A DNA stretch of 64,000 nt. It comes from Polycladomyces zharkentensis. GTDB lineage: Bacteria > Bacillota > Bacilli > Thermoactinomycetales > JIR-001. The notes under the pieces were generated by a model that saw nothing but the letters and a program-made list of their open reading frames with translations, was not told the DNA's origin and did not search any database. This document shows positions 17,797 to 25,321 of the stretch, piece by piece. A program made the position numbers and the translations under genes. Numbering within the stretch: the stretch's first letter is position 1; each line of letters starts with the position of its first letter. The DNA lies in assembly GCF_016938855.1 (NCBI RefSeq), contig NZ_JAFHAP010000001.1:119501-183500 (forward strand), written 5' to 3'.

Positions 17797-18026
17797 GCGT
17801 GTCTGATGAATGCTGTACAATTGCTTCCCCGGTTCGCTCCACCTGCGCCCTGCAAGGAAGCAGGTCATGGCCGCTTGAGACCCGAAGCGCAGGACGCGGG
17901 CAAGCTTCGCTTAGAGGAAGTTGCCCGCGATTTCATTCCTGCGCCTTTCGGGTCTTCGCTCGGCCGGGCTTGGTAAGTCGCTCACCAGGGATAGCATTTG
18001 CTCTCTTACGGATATATCAGACACGC
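17797..18026 (+). repeat. Repeat family B, copy 2 (best-preserved, 230 bp)
   Basis: It has perfect 11-bp terminal inverted repeats (GCGTGTCTGAT at 17797-17807, ATCAGACACGC at 18016-18026). A long interrupted hairpin lies inside: 17879-17886 with 17947-17954, 17887-17894 with 17937-17944, and 17895-17903 with 17921-17929. It holds no coding sequence and divides the polysaccharide operon between the third GT4 gene and the 3-dehydrogenase. No target-site duplication is obvious. Confidence 0.8.
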
Positions 18027-18062
18027 CCCAGACCCGGGAAAACCGTTCTTGGCTTCCGCTGA

Positions 18063-19271
18063 TCACGGCGATGTGTCAACCTGCTGATCCAACATTTGTT
18101 CGTACAACCGCTTCACCCGATCGGCGTTTTCCTTCCATGTCAGCGAACCCGACAGGGTGTACGCACGCTCGCCCATATCGCGTGCCAATCCTTCTTCCTC
18201 GATTAATAAGATGGACAGATAACGTGCCAATTCATCCGCATCTTCCGGCTTGACGAGAAAACCGGTCTTTCGGTGTTGCAGAATTTCGGCAATCCCGCCC
18301 ACATCGGTCGCCACAAACGGTTTTCCACACCCCATCGATTCCAGCAGGATCGACGGCAATCCCTCGCTCAAACTGGACAGCACCACCACATCGGAAGCGT
18401 TGATCCACAACGGAATTTCGTCATGCGGCCTGCGTCCCTGAAAGAGAACGTGATCCTGAATCCCCGCTTCACGGCATTGCCGCTGAAGCTGTGACTTGAG
18501 CGGCCCGTCTCCCACCATCACGAGGCGGACGGATGGATCTTTTTCCACCAGTTGGGCAAAAGCCGTCAACAGGTGGGACAATCCTTTCACCGGGTAAAAA
18601 TTCCCTACAAACAGCGCGATTTTGTATTGTTCATCCAACCCCAACTGTTGTCGTACTTCCTTTTGGTTTCGGGGGTAAAAGCGGGTCGGGTCAAAACCGT
18701 TGTAAATGGTGACGGCTTCAATTCCGGCCACCATTTGCAATGCTTCCTTGCGCAGGCGGTCACTCACTGTGATGATGTGATCCGATAAACGGAGCGCTTC
18801 CTCGGTGTTGCGATATACCCAACGACTACGTTTGGGATACAGACGGATATCCGAACCGTGGATCGTGCTGACGACAGGCACGTTGAACAGTGATTTCAGC
18901 TTGCCACCGGCATGACCATCGGGATAAATGGTATGGCAATGAATGAGATCGAACGGAAATTCCCGACGCAACGCAGTCAGATGGCGGGACAACGACCAGT
19001 AATACAACATGCCGTACGCACCGAAAAAGAATCCCCCGGGAAACATCCAAGTGGGGACGTAATCAATGATAATGCCGTCCATGACCGTTCGTTTCGGGAA
19101 TTCTCTGTACGCTTTCCATTTGGGATACAGCGGAAACCGCGGAACCGGGGAGACCACTCGGCACTCGACCCCTGCGGCGGCGAGTGCCTTCACCTGATTG
19201 TGTACAAAAATGCCGGACATCGGATTGGCGGGATTCGGATACATGTGTGAGATGACCAATACTTTCAGCAT
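18063..19271 (-). CDS. Glycosyltransferase, GT4 family
   Basis: A 402-residue GT-B glycosyltransferase beginning MLKVLVISHMYPNPANPMSG. It has the acceptor-domain DLIHCHTIYPDG and STIHGSDIRL, the donor-domain ALFVGNFYPVKGLSHLL and VGDGPLKSQL. The signature SEGLPSILLESMGCGKPFVA carries the conserved EX7E-type glutamates. It lies between the UDP-sugar 2-epimerase (41 bases upstream) and repeat B copy 2. It probably transfers one sugar of the polymer. The ATG at 19271 has AAGGA 12 bases away, a slightly long spacing. Confidence 0.83.
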   Translation of the reverse strand: MLKVLVISHMYPNPANPMSGIFVHNQVKALAAAGVECRVVSPVPRFPLYPKWKAYREFPKRTVMDGIIIDYVPTWMFPGGFFFGAYGMLYYWSLSRHLTALRREFPFDLIHCHTIYPDGHAGGKLKSLFNVPVVSTIHGSDIRLYPKRSRWVYRNTEEALRLSDHIITVSDRLRKEALQMVAGIEAVTIYNGFDPTRFYPRNQKEVRQQLGLDEQYKIALFVGNFYPVKGLSHLLTAFAQLVEKDPSVRLVMVGDGPLKSQLQRQCREAGIQDHVLFQGRRPHDEIPLWINASDVVVLSSLSEGLPSILLESMGCGKPFVATDVGGIAEILQHRKTGFLVKPEDADELARYLSILLIEEEGLARDMGERAYTLSGSLTWKENADRVKRLYEQMLDQQVDTSP

Positions 19272-19312
19272 GGCAATGTCGATTCCTTTCCATGTAGAAT
19301 GGCCCCCGCGGA

Positions 19313-20377
19313 TCAAAGGTCCGCCGATAAACGCTCGGCGATGTGATCCGCGGCATGTCCGTCTCCAAATACCGGCGCGATCGAAGAAAAGTCCACTTCA
19401 AACCGTTCCACGGCATCCAGAATCTTGTCGGTGTCGGCACCGACCAAGACGTTGCATCCCAATTCCACGGTTTCCGTCCATTCGGTTTCATCCCGCATCG
19501 TGATGCACGGGACGGAAACGAAAAAGGCTTCTTTCTGCACCCCGCCGGAATCGGTCAGAATTTTCCTGGCGTGGGATTCCAACTGGAGCATGTCCAAATA
19601 TCCCACCGGTTCAATCACGTGGATATTCGGGTTGTCAATGGTCAGTCCGGTCTGGGCCAACTTGCCACGAGTTCGCGGGTGAAGCGGCAGCACGGCCGGC
19701 ACAGACAATTGGTTCAGCGCCCGGACGATGCCCGCCAACCGTTCAGGTACATCGGTGTTCTCCGCCCGATGAAGCGTCACCAACACATACGAACGGGAGG
19801 AAAGACCCAAACGTTCCAGCACATTCGATTTCTCATCGGCCAACTGCCGGTTGTACAACACCGCGTCCATCATCACATCCCCCGTCAGATGGACACCATC
19901 AGTGATCCCTTCGTTCTTCAGATGACGCACGGCCGTTTCCGTCGGGCAAAACAGCCAGCGGGATACATGGTCGGTCAACACCCGGTTGATTTCCTCCGGC
20001 ATCCGGCGATTGAAACTGCGTAGACCCGCTTCGACGTGCGCGACGGGGATATGCAGTTTGGCCGCGGCCAGCGCACCGGCCAACGTGGAGTTGGTATCAC
20101 CGTACACCAAGAGACAATCCGGTTTTTCCGCCAACAGCACTTCTTCCACTTTGGCCAGCATTTCACCCGTCTGTGCACCGTGGGATTTGGAACCGACACC
20201 CAAATGATAATCGGGCGCGGGAATATTCAGTTCCTCAAAAAAGACGTCCGACATGGACTTGTCATAGTGCTGTCCCGTATGCACCAACACTTCCGTCCCT
20301 TTTTCACGCAATTTGCGGGAGACGGGTGCCGCCTTGATGAATTGGGGTCGCGCCCCGACAACCGTCACAACTTTCAT
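19313..20377 (-). CDS. UDP-N-acetylglucosamine 2-epimerase family (WecB/MnaA/WbpI)
   Basis: A 354-residue non-hydrolysing 2-epimerase. Conserved elements are VVGARPQFIKAAPVSR near the N-terminus, HTGQHYDKSMSDVFF, VEAGLRSFNRRMPEEINR, VTLHRAENTD and TDSGGVQKEAF. MnaA and WecB convert UDP-GlcNAc to UDP-ManNAc. WbpI acts on the diacetylated uronic acid UDP-GlcNAc3NAcA. Because the four other Wbp-type enzymes are in the same operon, the WbpI reaction is plausible. Sequence alone does not decide. The ATG at 20377 follows AGGAGG. It is the first gene of the operon. Confidence 0.87.
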   Translation of the reverse strand: MKVVTVVGARPQFIKAAPVSRKLREKGTEVLVHTGQHYDKSMSDVFFEELNIPAPDYHLGVGSKSHGAQTGEMLAKVEEVLLAEKPDCLLVYGDTNSTLAGALAAAKLHIPVAHVEAGLRSFNRRMPEEINRVLTDHVSRWLFCPTETAVRHLKNEGITDGVHLTGDVMMDAVLYNRQLADEKSNVLERLGLSSRSYVLVTLHRAENTDVPERLAGIVRALNQLSVPAVLPLHPRTRGKLAQTGLTIDNPNIHVIEPVGYLDMLQLESHARKILTDSGGVQKEAFFVSVPCITMRDETEWTETVELGCNVLVGADTDKILDAVERFEVDFSSIAPVFGDGHAADHIAERLSADL

Positions 20378-20432
20378 CTGCAAACGACCTCCTGGCAAAT
20401 TTCCCCCAGACCTTCCACCGCTGAATCAAGGA

Positions 20433-20459
20433 TGAATAGCCCTATCTTCGACCATAATA
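20433..20459 (+). promoter_or_regulatory. Possible sigma-G-like promoter of the 39-residue membrane peptide
   Basis: TGAATA (20433-20438), a 14-base spacer and CATAATA (20453-20459) resemble the forespore sigma-G consensus (-35 with ATA/ATR, -10 CATnnTA). They sit 33 bases before the ATG. The match is suggestive only. Confidence 0.35.
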
Positions 20460-20491
20460 AAGGTACAGCAATTCAAACGGGAGCGAGCAAA

Positions 20492-20611
20492 ATGGACGAG
20501 AAACAGACTCTTCATGAATTCCCTTGTGCGGTGGGGTTGATCAACGGTATGATCCTGAGTCTGCCACTGTGGGGATTTATTTATTTCCTCATTCGCATGT
20601 GGTTTGATTGA
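20492..20611 (+). CDS. Small single-span membrane peptide, GLIN-LSLP family (copy 2)
   Basis: A 39-residue ORF begins with ATG 8 bases after GGGAG and ends TGA at 20611, just before a terminator. About 13 mostly polar residues precede a hydrophobic segment. Residues 15-26 (GLINGMILSLPLW) match the motif of the peptide encoded at 2173-2280. It is divergent from the polysaccharide operon and convergent with fabZ. No named family is recognised. A membrane-associated role, possibly during sporulation, is only a guess from the promoter-like sequence. Confidence 0.6.
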   Translation: MDEKQTLHEFPCAVGLINGMILSLPLWGFIYFLIRMWFD

Positions 20612-20631
20612 TAAGGCTTCGTGACGGAAGG

Positions 20632-20660
20632 AAAGGAAGGCCCGGATGGGACCTTCCTTT
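20632..20660. terminator. Bidirectional terminator between the small peptide gene and fabZ
   Basis: AAAGGAAGG-CCC and GGG-ACCTTCCTTT arms form a strong hairpin with A- and T-rich bases at its foot. It lies between two convergent genes, 21 bases past the peptide stop. Confidence 0.75.
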
Positions 20661-20666
20661 ATGGAT

Positions 20667-21101
20667 TTATCGGGGATCAGTGATGGCAAACATCAATTCT
20701 CCCTCGGCCACCACTTTCCCATTCACTCTTGCAGTTCCCTGGCCTTTGCCGAGCGAGCCGCGCAGTTTCACCATCTCCACCTCCAACTCCAACACATCAC
20801 CCGGTTTCACTTGCTCTCTGAACCGGAATTTGTCGATACCGGTAAAAAACGCCAACTTACCCCGGTTTTCCTCCAGGCCGAGTACAGCGACCGCACCCAC
20901 CTGCGCCAACGCCTCCACGATCAATACGCCGGGCATGACAGGATAATCAGGAAAATGCCCTTGGAAAAACGGTTCGTTGATCGTGACATTTTTGATTCCG
21001 ACGGCACGTTTGCCCTCTTCGACCTCCACGATCCGGTCCACCAACAAAAACGGGTACCGATGCGGGATGACTTGCTGGATCGCTATGGCGTCCATTTCCA
21101 T
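20667..21101 (-). CDS. fabZ: 3-hydroxyacyl-[acyl-carrier-protein] dehydratase FabZ
   Basis: A 144-residue hot-dog fold enzyme that dehydrates 3-hydroxyacyl-ACP in fatty acid elongation. The catalytic His is in [18 protein letters not shown] and the catalytic Glu in VLIVEALAQ. It begins [20 protein letters not shown] after AAAGGAG, which rules out the much longer ORF upstream. It has its own terminator downstream, and another terminator (21246-21287) lies before it, so it is probably transcribed from its own promoter. Its position close to spoIIID and the EpuA gene matches other Bacilli. Confidence 0.95.
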   Translation of the reverse strand: MEMDAIAIQQVIPHRYPFLLVDRIVEVEEGKRAVGIKNVTINEPFFQGHFPDYPVMPGVLIVEALAQVGAVAVLGLEENRGKLAFFTGIDKFRFREQVKPGDVLELEVEMVKLRGSLGKGQGTARVNGKVVAEGELMFAITDPR

Positions 21102-21245
21102 ATTTTTCGACTCCTTTCCGAACCAAAAACACGAGTAGCTGATCCCATTATAGCGAATCAAACGGGGGATTGCCACGATACGGCAGGTATGTCCGGCTTT
21201 CAGCCGTTTACAATAAGAACAGTCCCCCATGAAGGGGTTTAAATA

Positions 21246-21287
21246 AAAAGGGCGCCGTTTGGCAAAAAGCCTTTCGGCGCTCTTTTT
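21246..21287 (-). terminator. Terminator upstream of fabZ
   Basis: Minus-strand stem AGAGCGCCG / CGGCGCCCT with a long loop is followed by TTTTTATTT. It would end transcription from the malic enzyme and the broken small membrane gene before fabZ. Confidence 0.7.
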
Positions 21288-21305
21288 CCCTTTCAACATC
21301 TGCTG

Positions 21306-21510
21306 TCACAGCTTGAATTCCTTCGCCAGCCAACGGATGACCAGCAACATCATGACAGTGTGAAGAAAGGGGAAAACGATCACTTGCAAAATAAATTGGC
21401 GGATAGCTTGATCCAAACAGCGCCATCCACCCCAACAAACTCACCACGATCAACGCCGCAAAATACAGGACTACAAAAATGACCAACAGTTTTTTGATGC
21501 TATTTTTACT
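21306..21510 (-). pseudogene. Small two-span membrane protein gene, frameshifted
   Basis: Between malic enzyme and fabZ, minus-strand reading gives a basic start and a first span (KKLLVIFVVLYFAALIVV, then SLLGWMALF). In the next frame there is a second span ending VIRWLAKEFKL and a TGA at about 21306. The two halves join perfectly if one G is removed within TTTGGATC near 21422. No ATG is in frame with the first half; TTG at 21486 is possible, and GGAG lies upstream of it. Either the gene is broken or the base call is wrong. The intact product would be about 65 residues; the family is not recognised. Confidence 0.5.
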
Positions 21511-21521
21511 CCATTTTCCCT

Positions 21522-22838
21522 TTACAAACCGTGTCCTGCCACTTCTTCCACTGCCCTGGCCACTTCCCGATGCACTTTGGGGTTGAGGGGGTGCGGAACC
21601 AGTTCACCATCCCGGGTGCAGTTGGCAATAGCTTCGGCTGCCGCTACCAACATTTCATGAGTAATGCGTTTGGCTCCCGCATTCAGTACACCGCGGAAAA
21701 TACCGGGAAAGCCCAACACGTTGTTGACTGAACGTCCGTCGGCGGCAAAGCCGGCACCGGCCTTGAGCGCATCTTCCGGCTCGATCTCCGGTTTCGGGTT
21801 GGACAGCGCGAGAATCACCTGTCCTTCCCGGATCATCTCCGGCTTGATCAACCCTGGCACGCCGGTGGTGGAGATGACGATGTCGCATGTTTGCATCAGT
21901 TCTTCCAAACTGTCCAGCGGTTCCCCACCGTATGCGGCCAGTCGTTTCTTGGCATCTTCGTTCAAATCGACACCGTGCACGCGTTGAACACCGTAAGCGA
22001 GAAACATCCGGCAAATCGCGAGACCCGCCGCACCCAAACCGACTTGTCCGACCACCGCTTCCTTCAAGTCCACTCCGGCACAACGGCATGCGGAGATGAC
22101 CGCAGCCAACGTGACAACCGCAGTACCGTGTTGGTCGTCGTGCATGACGGGAATATCCAATTCTTCCTTCAGCCGGTCCTCCACTTCAAAACAATGCGGC
22201 GAACCGATATCCTCCAGCAAAATGCCACCAAAACCGGGTGAAATCGTTTTGACCGTCCGCACGATTTCATCGGGATCTTTGGTGTTCAACAGAATCGGTA
22301 CACCGCTGATTCCTGCAAACCGGTCGAACAACGCCGCTTTCCCTTCCATTACCGGCATCCCGGCCACGGGACCGATGTCGCCGAGTCCCAAAATGGCGGT
22401 ACCGTCCGTCACGATGGCCACTGTGTTGCCGATACTGGTGTAGATGCGTGCTTTTTCCGGCTCTTCCTGGATCACCCGGCAAACGTTGGCCACCCCCGGC
22501 GTATAGACTCGCCGCAAGTCGGCCAGCGAGCGGATGTCCATTTTGCTTTTCATATGGATTTTTCCGCCTTCGTGCGCACGCAGCACGTCGTCGGATACGG
22601 TGCGGACCCTGATTCCGCCGCCCAGGCCTTGGATCGCGTCGATGACGGCGTGCAATTGTTCCTCGTTCTCACAATGCACGGTGATGTCGCGCATGGTGGT
22701 GAACGGTCCGATCTGCACCGTGACGATGTCTCCGATATCACCGCCCACCGAACCGATCGCGGTTGCTACTCGCCCCAAGTTACCCGGTTTTGAAGGTGTT
22801 TCCACCATAATCGAACGGATGACGTTTCTTTCTGACAA
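21522..22838 (-). CDS. NAD(P)-dependent malic enzyme with N-terminal ACT domain
   Basis: A 438-residue enzyme that decarboxylates L-malate to pyruvate. Residues ~5-80 form an ACT regulatory domain (IRSIMVETPSKPGNLGRVAT). The catalytic part follows with YTPGVANVC (Tyr), MEGKAALFDRFAG (Lys), EDIGSPHCFEVE and HDDQHGTAVVTLAA for divalent metal, and the nucleotide site GQVGLGAAGLAI. A TTG at 22838 lies 6 bases after AGGGGGTG; the ATG at 22859 lacks a binding site, so the TTG is preferred. It follows pgsA by about 30 bases and probably shares its transcript. Confidence 0.9.
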   Translation of the reverse strand: MSERNVIRSIMVETPSKPGNLGRVATAIGSVGGDIGDIVTVQIGPFTTMRDITVHCENEEQLHAVIDAIQGLGGGIRVRTVSDDVLRAHEGGKIHMKSKMDIRSLADLRRVYTPGVANVCRVIQEEPEKARIYTSIGNTVAIVTDGTAILGLGDIGPVAGMPVMEGKAALFDRFAGISGVPILLNTKDPDEIVRTVKTISPGFGGILLEDIGSPHCFEVEDRLKEELDIPVMHDDQHGTAVVTLAAVISACRCAGVDLKEAVVGQVGLGAAGLAICRMFLAYGVQRVHGVDLNEDAKKRLAAYGGEPLDSLEELMQTCDIVISTTGVPGLIKPEMIREGQVILALSNPKPEIEPEDALKAGAGFAADGRSVNNVLGFPGIFRGVLNAGAKRITHEMLVAAAEAIANCTRDGELVPHPLNPKVHREVARAVEEVAGHGL

Positions 22839-22871
22839 GAAGGGCACCCCCTGCTTCATTGGCTGAATCCG

Positions 22872-23393
22872 CTACATCAGGCGTTGGTTGATCATTTTGA
22901 ACTGGAACAAATAGATGACCGTGGTTACAAACGAAAGAGCGATCACGCCCCACAAGAAGGTCTGCGCAAACGGCAGCCCGAACATCAACAAAAACAGTGC
23001 GACATAAAACAAAAACGTGGTCAGTTTCCCCAATGCATTGGCCGGTACGGTCCGTTTCCCGCGCAGATGAAAGAAAGCAGAACCGATGATCATCCCCACG
23101 TCGCGCAGGACGATCGCTACACCCGCCCAAATACTGATACGCTCCGATATCAATAACGACATAAAGACCGCCAGCATCATCAGTTTATCCGCCAGCGGGT
23201 CCAGCATGATGCCCAATTGGGTCACTTGCCGGTGTTTTCGAGCCAAATAACCGTCCACCACATCCGTCAACCCCGCCAAAAGGATGACCCCGAAAGCCCA
23301 ATACATGCGATTCGGAAGATCGGAAAAAAAGAAGAATAAGTACAACGGAATCAACACGAACCGAAAGAGTGTCAACAGGTTGGGCACATTCAC
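22872..23393 (-). CDS. pgsA: CDP-diacylglycerol-glycerol-3-phosphate 3-phosphatidyltransferase PgsA
   Basis: A 173-residue membrane enzyme that makes phosphatidylglycerol phosphate from CDP-diacylglycerol and glycerol-3-phosphate. The CDP-alcohol phosphotransferase motif D-x2-D-G-x2-A-R-x8-G-x3-D-x3-D is complete (from DVVDGYLARK to LGIMLDPLAD). The start MNVPNLLTLFRFVLIPLYL is the standard PgsA N-terminus. Four to five hydrophobic segments are visible and length is normal. It lies between the EpuA-domain gene and malic enzyme, not next to cinA/recA as in Bacillus subtilis. Confidence 0.93.
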   Translation of the reverse strand: MNVPNLLTLFRFVLIPLYLFFFFSDLPNRMYWAFGVILLAGLTDVVDGYLARKHRQVTQLGIMLDPLADKLMMLAVFMSLLISERISIWAGVAIVLRDVGMIIGSAFFHLRGKRTVPANALGKLTTFLFYVALFLLMFGLPFAQTFLWGVIALSFVTTVIYLFQFKMINQRLM

Positions 23394-23502
23394 ACGGGGT
23401 CCCTCCTCACGGCATTCCTACTGTATTATACCCGATTTTCGGCATCCGAAAAGACGGCAAGAAAGATCCCGCGCTACCACATGGGCAGGGCGGGGCTTTG
23501 GC

Positions 23503-24324
23503 TCACCCGTAGATCAAATCATACAGATGCTCCCACAAATCCGGGTTGAATACCTCACCTGGAGGTTGATCCCCCATCACACCGTAACCGATCATCAAAC
23601 CGACAGCCAATACAATGATCCACACCAACGGAAGGAATAACAGAGTACGTTTTACCCACTTGGCTCCCGACCCTTGTTTCTGTTGTATCGTTTCCTTCGG
23701 TTGATCCTCTGCCTTGTCCACCGGTGATTGAGACGGCTCCGGGGTTGATGAAGGGGCCTCCTGCACCGCTTCTGCCGCAACAGCGACCGGGGCAGTTGTA
23801 TCCAATGGCGCTTCATCGTCCTGGCTCCATTTCAGCTTGCCGATGGGTCTTCGAACGGGTTCGTCATCCTCTTCCCATTCGTCCGCCTGCTCATCTTGTT
23901 CATCGTCCTGCGAAGCCTCTTCGATCACCTTCGGATCCACCTGTTGCTGGCTGAGAGAATCCGGTTTTCCCTCACTTTCCTCATCGTTGGATGGAGTCGT
24001 CTCTTTGCCTTCTTCGGCGGACGGTTCCCCTTTTTCCGGTTTCTGATCTTCCGTCGGTTCCACCGGTGAAACAACCGGCGATTCGGCTTCGGCTTCACCA
24101 TTTGATTCCTTTTCGGTTTCCACCAGGTCAGAGGATGGGGAGGCAGGTTTGTTTTCTTTTTCTTCGGGGGTGTCCTCGCTCCATTTCCAGTTTCCAAGCT
24201 CCGGCTTTCCGGATAAAGCAGGTTGGGCGGATTCAGCTTTCTCCACGTCCGTTTTTTCAGACTCGGAAATGACCAGATGAGACGTCGAATGGCTGGTACT
24301 GGGCTTTTTTTTATCCTCTTGCAT
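23503..24324 (-). CDS. EpuA-domain membrane protein with long acidic cytoplasmic tail
   Basis: A 273-residue protein. The last ~50 residues hold one membrane span followed by LMIGYGVMGD and a short outside tail (FNPDLWEHLYDLIYG). This matches the EpuA family, often labelled as an RNA polymerase beta subunit-like small protein. Ahead of it is a disordered segment of more than 210 residues rich in E, P, S and D. A tryptophan motif occurs twice, WKWSED and LKWSQD. EpuA proteins are usually only 60-100 residues, so the tail is long. The ATG at 24324 follows GGAGAGG. The gene lies between spoIIID and pgsA; its function is not established. Confidence 0.75.
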   Translation of the reverse strand: MQEDKKKPSTSHSTSHLVISESEKTDVEKAESAQPALSGKPELGNWKWSEDTPEEKENKPASPSSDLVETEKESNGEAEAESPVVSPVEPTEDQKPEKGEPSAEEGKETTPSNDEESEGKPDSLSQQQVDPKVIEEASQDDEQDEQADEWEEDDEPVRRPIGKLKWSQDDEAPLDTTAPVAVAAEAVQEAPSSTPEPSQSPVDKAEDQPKETIQQKQGSGAKWVKRTLLFLPLVWIIVLAVGLMIGYGVMGDQPPGEVFNPDLWEHLYDLIYG

Positions 24325-24860
24325 AGTGCTAATCCTCTCCAAACAACTGTTGGATCGACGTGAAAGCGGCTCGTCCATTTAAAATGGAAGACGTTGTGAC
24401 AATGTACACTTGAAAGGCTGACCACCGCTTTCCATCGTACAAGGAATCTGAAGATCGGTGTTGGGATGCGATCGCCCCGCCCTTGCCCTGTTTCCTTATG
24501 TATGGTATGGGGAATGCATCCCGAACGGATCGTTCGGCATTTTGATAGTACCCTGCCGTATCTTCGGTCGTTTGCCTTTGATCAGGGTACTGTATCGATC
24601 AACCATGGACTCACACCAAAGGGATCGTCTTCATAGATAGAATATATCGCAATTGTTGTTATAAGTCTACACTTCCGGGCTAAGCGGGAAGGGGAAGGGG
24701 GGAGAAATGATCCCTGTGGGAAGATCGCGATTCAATTATCCAAAAATGATTTCATGATTGCCAAAAAAGGGATCATCTCTTTGCAGCTCGTACGGCCCGG
24801 ACAGGTCGCATATATGTATGTCAGCGTGAAACGCAGGTATGAAAAGGGCCATCCCGAGGG
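24325..24860. other. Intergenic stretch with one unassigned open frame
   Basis: No gene with a proper start is seen. A plus-strand open frame reaching 24864 could encode a short peptide from ATG 24754 (MIAKKGIISLQLVRPGQVAY, then 16 more residues). It lacks a ribosome binding site and overlaps the end of spoIIID, so it may be a gene remnant. The 24420-24620 part has no recognisable content. Confidence 0.3.
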
Positions 24861-25169
24861 TTAAGTGGTGACACTCACCTTGGTGATATGATCTTTCACG
24901 CGGGCGTTTTCCTTCTGGCTATGTTTGCGTTTATATTTGATTTTGGTGGCTTCTCCTCCCCTTAAATGACGGATCGACTTGTGATATTCCAAAATTTCCT
25001 TGACCTGACTGGCGAGTTCGGGGTTAATCTCAGGCAGTCGTTCTGTCAGATCCTTGTGCACCGTGCTTTTGGAAACACCGAATTCCTTTGCGATCGTGCG
25101 AACGGTATTTCTGGTCTCGACAAAGTAGCGACCAATCTTGATGGTGCGCTCCTTGATGTAATCGTGCAC
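24861..25169 (-). CDS. spoIIID: Sporulation transcription factor SpoIIID
   Basis: A 102-residue DNA-binding protein that, in Bacillus, activates or represses many mother-cell genes after sigma-E. The N-terminal two-thirds is the conserved helix-turn-helix region (HDYIKERTIKIGRYFVETRN, then VRTIAKEFGVSKSTVHKDL). A basic C-terminal tail (KIKYKRKHSQKENARVK) makes extra DNA contacts. The GTG start at 25169 is preceded by GAGGGG at 8 bases. It follows spoIIQ in the same direction and has a sigma-E-like promoter. Confidence 0.95.
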   Translation of the reverse strand: MHDYIKERTIKIGRYFVETRNTVRTIAKEFGVSKSTVHKDLTERLPEINPELASQVKEILEYHKSIRHLRGGEATKIKYKRKHSQKENARVKDHITKVSVTT

Positions 25170-25201
25170 TCCCTTCGCCCCCTCTTCGGAATGTCTGCTA
25201 C

Positions 25202-25229
25202 ATTATATGAGCCGTTTGATCGGTTATTC
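25202..25229 (-). promoter_or_regulatory. Sigma-E-like promoter of spoIIID
   Basis: Minus-strand CATATAAT (25209-25202) matches 7 of 8 bases of the sigma-E -10 consensus (CATACAnT). GAATAAC (25229-25223) lies 13 bases upstream and resembles the -35 consensus. spoIIID is a sigma-E gene in Bacillus subtilis, which supports the assignment. Confidence 0.6.
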
Positions 25230-25278
25230 TCCCCTTACAAGCCGTGACAAGCCATTTTACGCGGTTTTTGGCCAAATG

Positions 25279-25307
25279 AAAAAAGCCGGAGCTGTTTCGC
25301 TCCGGCT
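25279..25307 (-). terminator. Terminator of spoIIQ
   Basis: Minus-strand stem AGCCGGAGC / GCTCCGGCT with a 6-base loop is followed by TTTTTT, 15 bases after the spoIIQ stop. It isolates spoIIQ from spoIIID. Confidence 0.85.
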
Positions 25308-25321
25308 TTGTCATGCTTTTT

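Noticed and set aside
17797-18026. Insertion sequence or transposase within the large intergenic gaps
   Set aside because: The gaps contain only short repeats; no transposase motif or long coding frame is present.
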